Shown: one piece after another, positions 45,976-54,107 of the stretch
How the letters are laid out: each line of letters opens with the position of its first letter
Numbering within the stretch: position 1 is the stretch's first letter
Assembly (NCBI RefSeq): GCF_900104605.1
Contig: NZ_LT629959.1
Location: 62,001 to 126,000, forward strand
Reading direction: 5' to 3'
Length of the DNA stretch: 64,000 bases
From: Tidjanibacter massiliensis
GTDB lineage: Bacteria; Bacteroidota; Bacteroidia; Bacteroidales; Rikenellaceae
The notes under the pieces: model-generated
Databases searched by the model: none
Told to the model about the DNA's origin: nothing
What the model saw: the letters and a program-made list of their open reading frames with translations, nothing else
Made by a program: the position numbers and the translations under genes

Positions 45976-46247
45976 ATCCGCTGCTCCATTCGCGGCTAAG
46001 GCTGGCGGTGATGTCACTGCTGGTTTCGGTGGAGGAGGCCGACTTTACCTGGCTCCGCGAGAAGACCGGTGCCACGGCGGGGAATCTCAGCGTACAGTTG
46101 GACAAGCTCTCCGGGGCGGGCTATATCCGGGTGAAGAAGGAGTTCGTAGGGCGGAAGACACGTACATCGTGCAGCATCACGACGGACGGCAGGAGAGCGT
46201 TCGAGGAGTATGTCGAGGCGCTGAAAGGATATATCGGTACGGAGTAG
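45960..46247 (+). CDS. Winged-helix transcriptional regulator (HTH_34-like)
   Basis: A 95-residue MarR/ArsR-like winged-helix protein: LNPLLHSRLRLAVMSLLVSVEEADFTWLREKTGATAGNLSVQLDKLSGAGYIRVKKEFVG, the pattern of the winged-helix DNA-binding domain family (Pfam HTH_34). The recognition helix is around TAGNLSVQLDKL and the wing around KKEFVGRKTRTSC. It overlaps the membrane-protein gene by 16 nt. It most likely binds the paired operators at 45106-45120 and 45261-45275 and controls its own operon (inference). Confidence 0.92.
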   Translation: MFRELNPLLHSRLRLAVMSLLVSVEEADFTWLREKTGATAGNLSVQLDKLSGAGYIRVKKEFVGRKTRTSCSITTDGRRAFEEYVEALKGYIGTE

Positions 46248-46310
46248 GGCCGGAGGGGAAGCGAACAAGACGGTTCCTTTCGGGTACCGCCTTGCCGGTG
46301 TAGCAACAAA

Positions 46311-46344
46311 GAAAAAGGGAGAACGTTTCGGTTCTCCCTTTTTC
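46311..46344. terminator. Bidirectional terminator between regulator cassette 2 and gdhA
   Basis: GAAAAAGGGAGAAC (46311-46324) and its exact inverse (46331-46344) with a 6-nt loop, with A-run and T-run flanks, between converging genes. Confidence 0.88.
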
Positions 46345-46360
46345 GTATGCGGGGTATGGA

Positions 46361-47701
46361 TTAGATGATACCCTGTTCGAGCATTGCCTGAGCGACTTTC
46401 ATGAAGCCGGCGATGTTCGCACCCTTCACGTAGTTGATGTAGCCGTCGGGCTGCTTGCCGTACTCTACGCAGGCTTCGTGGATGCTCTCCATGATGGTGT
46501 GGAGTCTTTCGTCCACTTCCTTGCCCGACCAGGAGAGGTGCATGCAGTTCTGCGTCATTTCGAGACCGGAAGTCGCAACGCCACCTGCGTTAACGGCCTT
46601 GCCCGGAGCGAAGAGGATGCCTGCTTTCTGGAATGCGTGGATAGCTTCCGGAGTACATCCCATGTTGGAAACCTCGGCGCAGCACCAGGTACCGTTCTTG
46701 AGCAGTTCGGCAGCGTCGTCGCCGTTGAGCTCGTTCTGGAATGCGCAGGGGAGGGCGATGTCGCACTTCACGCTCCAAGCCTTCTTGCCCGGAGTGAAGG
46801 TAGCGTCTTTGAACTTCTCTGCGAACGGAGCGACGATGTTGCGGTTCGAGGAACGAAGCTCGAGCATGTAGTTGATTTTCTCGTCGGTCATGCCGTTCGG
46901 GTTGTAGATGACACCGTCCGGACCGGAGATGGCAATAACCTTGGCGCCGAGTTCGGTAGCCTTCTTGGCTGCACCCCATGCCACGTTACCGAAGCCAGAG
47001 ATGGCGATGGTAGCGCCTTTGAGGCTCTTGCCTGCGAGATGGAGCATGTGCTGTACAAAATAGAGTGCACCGTAGCCGGTTGCCTCCGGACGGAGGATGG
47101 AACCGCCCCAGGTCATGCCCTTGCCGGTCAGCACGCCGGTGTGGTATTTGCGGGCGAGTTTCTGATACATGCCGTTGAGGAAGCCGATTTCGCGGCCGCC
47201 TACGCCTACGTCACCTGCGGGAACGTCGGTATCCACGCCGATGTTGTTCCAGAGTTCCTGCATGAATGCCTGGCAGAAACGCATGATTTCAGCGTCGGAT
47301 TTGCCTACCGGGTCGAAGTCGGAACCGCCCTTTGCACCGCCCATCGGAAGCGTGGTGAGGGCGTTCTTGAAGGTCTGCTCGAAACCGAGGAACTTCAGCA
47401 TGGAGGGGTTCACTGCCTTGTGGAAACGCAGACCGCCTTTGTACGGGCCGATTGCGCTGTTGAACTGTACGCGGTAACCGAGGTTGGTCTGTACCTCGCC
47501 CTTGTCGTCAACCCACGTTACGCGGAAAGTGAAGATACGGTCCGGCTCGACGATACGTTCAACGATTTTGGCCTTCTCAAATTCGGGATGCTGGTTGTAA
47601 ACCTCTTCGATAGATTCGAGGACTTCGCGTACTGCCTGCAGGTATTCGCTTTCACCTGGGTGGCGAAGTTCCAGGTCCGCCATCAATTTCTGAACATTCA
47701 T
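46361..47701 (-). CDS. gdhA: NADP-type glutamate dehydrogenase
   Basis: A 446-residue enzyme of the hexameric short class converting 2-oxoglutarate and ammonia to glutamate. Motifs: the catalytic Lys region PYKGGLRFHKAVNPSMLKFLGFEQ, LPMGGAKGGSDFDPVGKSD, the Rossmann segment GATIAISGFGNVAWGAAKKA and NAGGVATSGLEMTQN. The strong conservation to E. coli-type GdhA supports NADPH use (inference). A full-length gene, with a 410-base gap upstream that also serves the divergent Big2 operon. Confidence 0.97.
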   Translation of the reverse strand: MNVQKLMADLELRHPGESEYLQAVREVLESIEEVYNQHPEFEKAKIVERIVEPDRIFTFRVTWVDDKGEVQTNLGYRVQFNSAIGPYKGGLRFHKAVNPSMLKFLGFEQTFKNALTTLPMGGAKGGSDFDPVGKSDAEIMRFCQAFMQELWNNIGVDTDVPAGDVGVGGREIGFLNGMYQKLARKYHTGVLTGKGMTWGGSILRPEATGYGALYFVQHMLHLAGKSLKGATIAISGFGNVAWGAAKKATELGAKVIAISGPDGVIYNPNGMTDEKINYMLELRSSNRNIVAPFAEKFKDATFTPGKKAWSVKCDIALPCAFQNELNGDDAAELLKNGTWCCAEVSNMGCTPEAIHAFQKAGILFAPGKAVNAGGVATSGLEMTQNCMHLSWSGKEVDERLHTIMESIHEACVEYGKQPDGYINYVKGANIAGFMKVAQAMLEQGII

Positions 47702-48042
47702 GATTGAAAGTTATTAGTTTGTTTAAAGAAAATGTTAATCTAAAATATACTCTTTTATTAACGAGCTTCCTGCAATTTTCCGAAACCAAAGGGGACTCTC
47801 CATACCCCCTTTTAATTTCGCCCAAATATAGGCATTTTTCCTTATAGATTATAATTACGGAATAAAAAATAATGTAAAACCGTCCGGCATGCTTCCTTCT
47901 CTCGTCCCGTCGGCCGCCTGTCGTAGCTTCGCGCGCGTAGTGACCGTCCGGGTGAGCGGTCCCCGCTCCGGGCGCGATGTCCGTCGCCCCGGCAGTCGGT
48001 TGGCCGGTCTGTCCCCTCCGCCGTGTTTTTTAGTATAAAATA

Positions 48043-48073
48043 TTTGTCATTAACCGGATTAATATTAACTTTA
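48043..48073 (+). promoter_or_regulatory. Promoter of the Big2 lipoprotein/M57-like operon
   Basis: TTTG (48043-48046), exactly 19 nt, TAACTTTA (48066-48073, one mismatch). It lies 39 nt before the first gene. The remainder of the 47702-48042 gap towards gdhA shows AT-rich sequence near gdhA but no confident promoter and no gene. Confidence 0.65.
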
Positions 48074-48112
48074 CGATACATGTTTTGATAAAATATAAAC
48101 CATTCACTACTC

Positions 48113-48796
48113 ATGCTTATGAAACGTATGCTCTTATTGGCCGTAGTGGCAGGCATCGCTGCCGGGACGGCAGGATGCAAACAGCAGGATGCACCGAAAC
48201 TCGACCGGCAGGCCGTCCGGCTCTATGTGGGCGACCAGGTACGAATCACGGCCGACAGGCCCGTCGCGTGGAGCGCCGCGGACGACTTCTATGCCGCGGT
48301 GGACGCCGACGGTACCGTCACCGCCCGGCATGTCGGCACCACGACCGTGACCGCTACAGCCGACTCCGGCAGCGCCGCATGCACCGTGGAAGTCCAGCCC
48401 CGGTACAATACGTTCGTCGAACCGGCCTACGAATTAATCGGCCAAACGATTTCGCATGCGGAGATAGATGCGGTCGAAAAACGGGAAAAAATCGAAGAAA
48501 CGAAGTTTTCGATTGCATATAAAGGAGAACTGCCTTACATCAAAAGGGTCGAGTATTTTTATGATGTAGCCGATGAAGATGAGCTTAATGCGATAACCGT
48601 TCGGTTTGACAAAGGATATGAAAGCGAAGTAAAGAATTTTTTGTCCGAACGATACCTGCCAGTTCCAATCAATGCCTACGTTATCAACTTTTACACTCAT
48701 TATGAAACACTTGCTGCTGTAAAAGTCGTATGGTCCAATCGAGAAAAGGAGGTCGTACTCCAATATGGGCATAATCCGAAACAAATTAAACAATGA
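48113..48796 (+). CDS. Big2-domain lipoprotein of unknown function
   Basis: A 227-residue lipoprotein (signal MKRMLLLAVVAGIAAGTAGC). Residues about 30-103 are an Ig-like Big2-type domain (VRLYVGDQVRITADRPVAWSA, VDADGTVTARHVGTTTVTATAD). The C-terminal half (from about residue 105) has no recognisable domain: PAYELIGQTISHAEID, YIKRVEYFYDVADEDELNAIT, LPVPINAYVINFYTHYET. Base composition changes sharply at about 48430, from GC-rich to AT-rich, just where the Big2 domain ends, which suggests a composite gene. Its TGA overlaps the start of the next gene (ATGA, 48793-48796). ATG 48119 is an alternative start. Confidence 0.82.
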   Translation: MLMKRMLLLAVVAGIAAGTAGCKQQDAPKLDRQAVRLYVGDQVRITADRPVAWSAADDFYAAVDADGTVTARHVGTTTVTATADSGSAACTVEVQPRYNTFVEPAYELIGQTISHAEIDAVEKREKIEETKFSIAYKGELPYIKRVEYFYDVADEDELNAITVRFDKGYESEVKNFLSERYLPVPINAYVINFYTHYETLAAVKVVWSNREKEVVLQYGHNPKQIKQ

Positions 48797-50541
48797 ACCT
48801 TATGAAAACTTTTTATTCATTTGCAGCCGCAGCGCTTATGTTTTCCGTAGTTTCCTGCGGACGGGAAACTGCGCTTGAACCATGTTCGCCGGAACAACTC
48901 AAGTACGAACAGGACATGAACACCATCCGGGAGATGGGATACGATACATCGGAAGCATTCGCGGTCAAAGACGGATATGTCGTCGAGGGCGATATCCTGC
49001 TGACTTCAAAACACCTCGAAGATTTCCTCTCCGCACCCCAGACACGGCATACCCGCAACGGGAATTACTTTGTGGGCAAAGACCTACAAATATTATACGT
49101 TACCTATGGCGGACCAAACTTTAACGAAAAGATATTTGAAGCCATGGAATATTGGAACGAAAATGCCCAATGCAACATCGTCTTCGATGATAAGAACTGG
49201 ATGCACAAAATCTCCATTCGGGAAGAGGTACTTTGGACTTATAACGGCGACGTACTCGACACTCCCGACGAGGAGACGCTGCTGGTCGTTTCACCGCCTT
49301 TCTCAACAGGCGAACCGGGCGATATCGTCATCAATACGGCCTGCAGATACCTTCCGTCTGGCGAACAGGCCATGTATATGCTTCTCCATGCCTTCGGACA
49401 TGCTTTTGGATTCGGACATACGCCCGAATCGCCGGGCGACAAGGGCGACGGCTCCTACATCGAAGGCACGGCGGAATACGACCCCGCATCCATCATGGTC
49501 AGGGAATCCGACCCGCTGCGCTGGAGCGGCTTCAGTGAAAACGACATCAAGGCATTCAAGGCCGTATATCCCACCGACGAGCCGGAACCCGAGCCGGAAC
49601 CGGAAGTCGATTTCAGCGACCGGTCCATGGAATGGATAGCGGATGACGGCTTCGCCATCGCCATGGGCGGGCCGTATGCCTACGGTTCGGTGAATATCGA
49701 CGTTCGCGTACGGCTGACAGGCAGCGAATGGGCGGACGGTCAGGTCAGGGGGATGCGGATATACGACCTGTACACCGGCGAGGAGGTCATGCGCGGAAAG
49801 GCCGGCAGCTGCCGGCTGCAGCCAGGCGAGTACACGCTCCATTACGGGGCGGCCGTCCGGCGCGAAGACGGCACCTTCGAGTGCCGCTACGGCACCGCGG
49901 ATTTCGAGGTGACTCTCCCCGGATTCGAACTCACCATGCCCATCCTCTCCCATCCCGAAGACATCGACCTCTCGCGCACAATCGTGGTGCGCTGCTCCTT
50001 CGAGACCGACGATGCCGCATGGAGAAACTTCTCCTGCTCCGTCCAACTCGTCAATCTGCGGACCGGGGAGGAGATAACGCACCAATCCTACACGCCGAAC
50101 GAACGTTGGGCCTTCAGGCTGACCGAACGGGGCACCTATCGTGCGGTGGCCACCGTATCGAACGGTTCCGAGACCCTCGTTATCCGCAAAGATTTCGTCC
50201 TTCCCGAACTGACGAATCCCAAAGACATCTACCATACGCTGAACTGGCGGGCGATAGACTTCGATAAAGTCATCCAATACTACATCGACTTCTATTCGGA
50301 CGAAGCCTGCACGGAGAAGCTTTCGCTGCAGCACTCCGCCGCCTGCCACTACATCGTATGGAGGCGTCACCACGACGCAGAAGGCAATCCGACGAAGAAC
50401 GACAAGGTGATGGAGGATACGGTCATGCTTCCGGCGGGAGTTACGACCTACAACCTGCCCTACACATTCGAGGCGAAGGATTACCTCACGCTCCACGGAT
50501 ACCGGTACGACTATGAAATCGTCGGTATCGAATACCGGTAG
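48793..50541 (+). CDS. M57/matrixin-like zinc-protease-fold lipoprotein with HAFGH in place of HExxH
   Basis: A 582-residue lipoprotein (signal ending FSVVSC). Residues about 90-265 look like a metzincin-type domain of the Bacteroidota M57 kind: EAMEYWNENAQCNIVF, then LLHAFGHAFGFGHTPES, an ASIMVRES Met-turn-like segment and FSENDIKAFKAVYP. All three zinc histidines are present (His199, His203, His209), but the catalytic Glu at position 200 is Ala, so the motif is HAFGH rather than HExxH. A proline/glutamate linker (EPEPEPEPEV) follows, then about 300 residues of apparent Ig-like beta domains. It is co-translated with the Big2 lipoprotein. Zinc binding without protease activity is possible. 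Confidence 0.8.
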   Translation: MNLMKTFYSFAAAALMFSVVSCGRETALEPCSPEQLKYEQDMNTIREMGYDTSEAFAVKDGYVVEGDILLTSKHLEDFLSAPQTRHTRNGNYFVGKDLQILYVTYGGPNFNEKIFEAMEYWNENAQCNIVFDDKNWMHKISIREEVLWTYNGDVLDTPDEETLLVVSPPFSTGEPGDIVINTACRYLPSGEQAMYMLLHAFGHAFGFGHTPESPGDKGDGSYIEGTAEYDPASIMVRESDPLRWSGFSENDIKAFKAVYPTDEPEPEPEPEVDFSDRSMEWIADDGFAIAMGGPYAYGSVNIDVRVRLTGSEWADGQVRGMRIYDLYTGEEVMRGKAGSCRLQPGEYTLHYGAAVRREDGTFECRYGTADFEVTLPGFELTMPILSHPEDIDLSRTIVVRCSFETDDAAWRNFSCSVQLVNLRTGEEITHQSYTPNERWAFRLTERGTYRAVATVSNGSETLVIRKDFVLPELTNPKDIYHTLNWRAIDFDKVIQYYIDFYSDEACTEKLSLQHSAACHYIVWRRHHDAEGNPTKNDKVMEDTVMLPAGVTTYNLPYTFEAKDYLTLHGYRYDYEIVGIEYR

Positions 50542-50753
50542 CGATTTGGAGGGACGGCGTCCGTCTTTCTGCCGGCAGTCTGTCCGATACTTTTATATGC
50601 CGGCCGTTTTCGCGTTTCGGCTCCCCCGTATTTCCGCCGGGGGAGCCGGTTCATGCGGACAGACACCGGAGGACCGGGCGGCGGAATGAGCACAAGAAGC
50701 GACATTCCGTGTTTTTTTCGTACCTTTGACTTTATTTTAGATACTTCGTTTCG

Positions 50754-50780
50754 GCAAAAACGAATGATATTCGTTTTTGC
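50754..50780 (+). promoter_or_regulatory. 12-bp inverted repeat upstream of the GNAT-like gene
   Basis: GCAAAAACGAAT (50754-50765) and ATTCGTTTTTGC (50769-50780) are exact inverses around GAT. A -7-like TATCTTTG follows at 50793-50800, 22 nt before the start codon. It could be an operator or a terminator for the preceding gene; its position at the promoter favours an operator. The 280-base gap holds no other feature. Confidence 0.45.
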
Positions 50781-50821
50781 ACCCGACTTTTCGTATCTTT
50801 GGATGCCAAAACAGAAAGCGT

Positions 50822-52018
50822 ATGGGAAAATATATGCTCGAAGAGGTCGTGACCAAACGGCAGGAGCGGGAGTTCCTCTCCATGGCCAAGCGACTCTACC
50901 GCGGTAACCGCAACTGGGTACAGCCCCTGGACGACGATATCAGGGCCGTGTTCGACCCCGCAAAGAACCGGATGTTCGAGGGCGGAGAGGCCATCCGTTG
51001 GATTGCCCGCAGCGGGGAGGGCGATGTGGTGGGACGTATTGCCGCCTTTTACAATATCGACCAGGCCGCAGAGGAGGAACAGCCTACCGGTGGCTGCGGA
51101 TTCTTCGAATGCATTGATTCGCAGGAGGTCGCCGACATGCTTTTCGATGCGGCCCGCGAGTGGCTCCGCAGCAAGGGAATGGAGGCGATGGACGGTCCCA
51201 TCAATTTCGGTAACCGGGACGAATGGTGGGGGTGCCTCGTGCAGGGATTCGAGCTTCAGCCGCTCTATACCAACCCCTACAATCCGCCTTATTACAAGGA
51301 GCTGTTCGAGCATTACGGATTCCAGAACTATTTCAACCAGTATACCTATCAGCGGAACATACGGGTGGGTGAATTCAACCAGAGCGTTTACGACCGGGTG
51401 AAGCGTCTGGAAGAGACGCCGGGTTACCGCTTCGACCACATCGACAAGAGGAACCTCGAGCAGGTGGCCGATGATTTCCGCCTTATCTATAACAAGGCAT
51501 GGGCCAATTTCCCCGGGGTGCGTCCTATGACGCGCGAGGCGGCCCAGGCACTTATGCGGAACATGAAACCCATCATCGACGAGAAACTCATCTATTTCGC
51601 CTATTTCAACGACGAGCCGGTCGGTTTCTTCATCATGGTTCCCGACCTCAACCGGGTGATAGGGCGTTTCCACGGAAAGATGAACCTCGTGAACAAACTC
51701 CGTCTGATGGCTATCCTGAAGTGTACGCACAAGGCCGACCGGGTTTTCGCCATCATCTTCGGCGTAGCGCCGGAATATCACGGCCGCGGAATCGAGTCGG
51801 GTATCATGCACGAATTCGAGCAGACGGTGGCACGCGGCGAGATACACTACAAGACGCTGGAGCTGGCCTGGATGGGCGACTTCAACCCCGTCATGATACG
51901 CATGGTGGAGAATTACGTCTGTGCCCACCGCAATAAGACGCACGTGACCTACCGTTACCTTTTCGACCGTACCAAGGAGTTCAAGCGCTGCCCGCGCCTG
52001 GGGGTGAAACGGAACTGA
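50822..52018 (+). CDS. GNAT-fold acetyltransferase-like protein
   Basis: A 398-residue protein found widely in Bacteroidota and annotated as GNAT-like. The C-terminal domain has GNAT-like features: DEPVGFFIMVPDLNRVIGRF and an acetyl-CoA-type loop VAPEYHGRGIESGIMHEF (the (Q/R)-x-x-G-x-(G/A)-like pyrophosphate loop). The N-terminal half (about 1-170) has conserved blocks such as GPINFGNRDEWWGCLVQGF and NPYNPPYYKELFEHYGF. The start is ATG 50822 (MGKYMLEEVVTK). It is 36 nt upstream of gcvT and probably cotranscribed. No substrate can be named. Confidence 0.8.
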   Translation: MGKYMLEEVVTKRQEREFLSMAKRLYRGNRNWVQPLDDDIRAVFDPAKNRMFEGGEAIRWIARSGEGDVVGRIAAFYNIDQAAEEEQPTGGCGFFECIDSQEVADMLFDAAREWLRSKGMEAMDGPINFGNRDEWWGCLVQGFELQPLYTNPYNPPYYKELFEHYGFQNYFNQYTYQRNIRVGEFNQSVYDRVKRLEETPGYRFDHIDKRNLEQVADDFRLIYNKAWANFPGVRPMTREAAQALMRNMKPIIDEKLIYFAYFNDEPVGFFIMVPDLNRVIGRFHGKMNLVNKLRLMAILKCTHKADRVFAIIFGVAPEYHGRGIESGIMHEFEQTVARGEIHYKTLELAWMGDFNPVMIRMVENYVCAHRNKTHVTYRYLFDRTKEFKRCPRLGVKRN

Positions 52019-52054
52019 CAGAGACGATTTAACTTCATATACAAACTTCAGATA

Positions 52055-53152
52055 ATGAAAACTACACCATTTACCAAGTACCATATCGCGAACGGTGCGA
52101 AAATGTCCGAATTCGCGGGGTACAACATGCCTATCGAGTTTACGGGCATCAACGAAGAGCACCTCAACGTGCGTGAAAAAGCCGGCGTGTTCGACGTGAG
52201 CCACATGGGCGAGATATGGATAAAGGGACCGAAAGCGCTCGATTTCCTCCAGCGGATAACCAGCAACAACGTGGCTGCCCTGACCGATGGCAAGGTACAG
52301 TACACGACCATGCCCAATGGCCGCGGCGGTATCGTGGACGACCTGCTCGTATATCGTATTGATGCCGAAACCTATCTGCTCGTAGTCAATGCGGCCAATA
52401 TCGCGAAGGATTACGACCACATCGTGGAGGAGGGCAAGAAGTTCGGTCTCACCGCAGGCAAGGAGATATACAACGCTTCGGACGAGATATGCCAGCTCGC
52501 CATACAGGGTCCGCTTGCCATGAAGATTGTCCAGAAGATGTGCAAGGAGCCTGTCGAAGACCTCGTTTACTACACGTTCGTCAAGACTGAAGTGGCCGGT
52601 ATTAAGGATGCTATCCTCTCCGCGACGGGTTATACCGGTGCGGGCGGCTGCGAGATATACATCGCCAATGAGGATGCCGACAAGCTCTGGGAGGCACTCT
52701 GGAAAGCCGGCGAGGAGTACGGTCTCAAGAATATCGGCCTCGGGGCACGCGACACGCTCCGTCTGGAGAAAGGTTTCTGTCTCTACGGAAACGATATAGA
52801 CGATACGACGTCCCCTATCGAAGCCGGTCTGGGATGGATAACCAAGTTCGTCGAGGGCAAGGATTTCATCGACCGTCCGCTCATGGAGAAGCAGAAAGCC
52901 GAAGGGGTTACCCGCAAGCTGGTAGGCTTCAAGATGATAGACCGGGGTATACCGCGCCACGGCTACGATATCGCCGATGCCGAGGGGAATAAAATCGGCG
53001 TCGTGACGTCGGGTACAATGTCGCCCTGCCTTAAGATAGGTATCGGCATGGGATATGTGAAGCCGGAGTTTTCCAAGGCCGGCAACAACGTGTACATCAA
53101 GGTGCGCGAGAAACTGCTCAAGGCCGAGGTGGTAAAACTGCCGTTCGTATAA
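52055..53152 (+). CDS. gcvT: Aminomethyltransferase (glycine cleavage T protein)
   Basis: A 365-residue folate-dependent enzyme that transfers the methylene group from the H-protein-bound aminomethyl moiety to tetrahydrofolate and releases ammonia. Diagnostic segments: [61 protein letters not shown] and the C-terminal [21 protein letters not shown]. The other gcv genes are not in the window. It follows the GNAT-like gene closely. Confidence 0.97.
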   Translation: MKTTPFTKYHIANGAKMSEFAGYNMPIEFTGINEEHLNVREKAGVFDVSHMGEIWIKGPKALDFLQRITSNNVAALTDGKVQYTTMPNGRGGIVDDLLVYRIDAETYLLVVNAANIAKDYDHIVEEGKKFGLTAGKEIYNASDEICQLAIQGPLAMKIVQKMCKEPVEDLVYYTFVKTEVAGIKDAILSATGYTGAGGCEIYIANEDADKLWEALWKAGEEYGLKNIGLGARDTLRLEKGFCLYGNDIDDTTSPIEAGLGWITKFVEGKDFIDRPLMEKQKAEGVTRKLVGFKMIDRGIPRHGYDIADAEGNKIGVVTSGTMSPCLKIGIGMGYVKPEFSKAGNNVYIKVREKLLKAEVVKLPFV

Positions 53153-53176
53153 CGGAGCGTTTTGCATACGGAAACG

Positions 53177-53207
53177 AGTCGGGCCGCAGGTATCCTGCGG
53201 CCCGACT
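53177..53207 (+). terminator. Terminator-like hairpin downstream of gcvT
   Basis: AGTCGGGCCGCAGG (53177-53190) and its exact inverse (53194-53207) around TAT, 24 nt after the gcvT stop. The T-run is weak. Confidence 0.65.
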
Positions 53208-53399
53208 GCTTTGGGGACGTAAGGCTTGGAGGAGCGGACATGCGTCGGCGGGGAGAATGGCTGTGCCAACGGCAGCATTGCTTCGTGCGGAGAAGACGAA
53301 AAGGCGAAAAACGGAGAGGATGATTGATGCCGTCGGCAGGGAATGTCCTCGGTATCGGTATCGGCCGACGGCGGGAGAGCGGGTCTGTCTGCCCGGCCG

Positions 53400-53816
53400 T
53401 CAGCCGATTGTTATCTTGCGGCTGTCGGGACCGGTTGTTTCGATGTACACACGCAGTGTGTCGGACGGCAGGAGCGGTTCGATTTTTTCCGGCCACTCGA
53501 CCAGGCAGAGTGCTCCGCTGTCGAAATATTCGTCGTAGCCCAGGTCGTAGGCCTCGTCCAACTTTTCGATACGATAGAAATCGAAGTGAAAGATGTTGTC
53601 CCCCCTGCCGGAACGGTAGTGATTCACGAGGGCGAACGTCGGGCTGGTGACGTTGTCGGCAACGCCGAGCTGCGTGCATATTTCGCGTATCAGGGTGGTT
53701 TTCCCTGCACCCATCGCGCCGAAGAAGGCGACTACGCCGCGGCCGCCGCTGGCGGTTATGACCGCTTCGGCGGCCTTCGGCAGTTCGCCGAGCGAATCGA
53801 TTGCAAGTTGTTCCAT
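53400..53816 (-). CDS. tsaE: tRNA threonylcarbamoyladenosine biosynthesis ATPase TsaE
   Basis: A 138-residue ATPase of the TsaD-TsaB-TsaE complex, which makes the t6A modification at position 37 of ANN-decoding tRNAs. The P-loop is FFGAMGAGKTTLIREI and the DFYR motif (FHFDFYRIEKLDE) and the terminal Trp in LVEWPEKI are canonical. It lies downstream of porX on the same strand, an arrangement seen in other Bacteroidota (recalled, not checked). Confidence 0.96.
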   Translation of the reverse strand: MEQLAIDSLGELPKAAEAVITASGGRGVVAFFGAMGAGKTTLIREICTQLGVADNVTSPTFALVNHYRSGRGDNIFHFDFYRIEKLDEAYDLGYDEYFDSGALCLVEWPEKIEPLLPSDTLRVYIETTGPDSRKITIG

Positions 53817-54107
53817 ATTCGTGTCTTTGTCTGCAAAGATAGGAGATAATCCGTTCGTACGTGCATCCGTCCCCGGTTTGCCGCGGGATGTCGGCGGATT
53901 ACGGCAGACGGCCGGTCGGAAGCGGCTGCGTACCTGTCGGAATGGTATGCAACTGTCGCCGGAGAGGAAAAGTTCTGAGCGGACAGGGCCTGTTCGTTTC
54001 CTGCCGGTTGTGTCCGGCAGGAAATCAAGAGTCGGAGGGGGAAAAGACGTCGGTCCGTACCGGCCACGGTACGGGCTGGCGGATACGGGTCCGTCCGGTA
54101 GCGGAGG

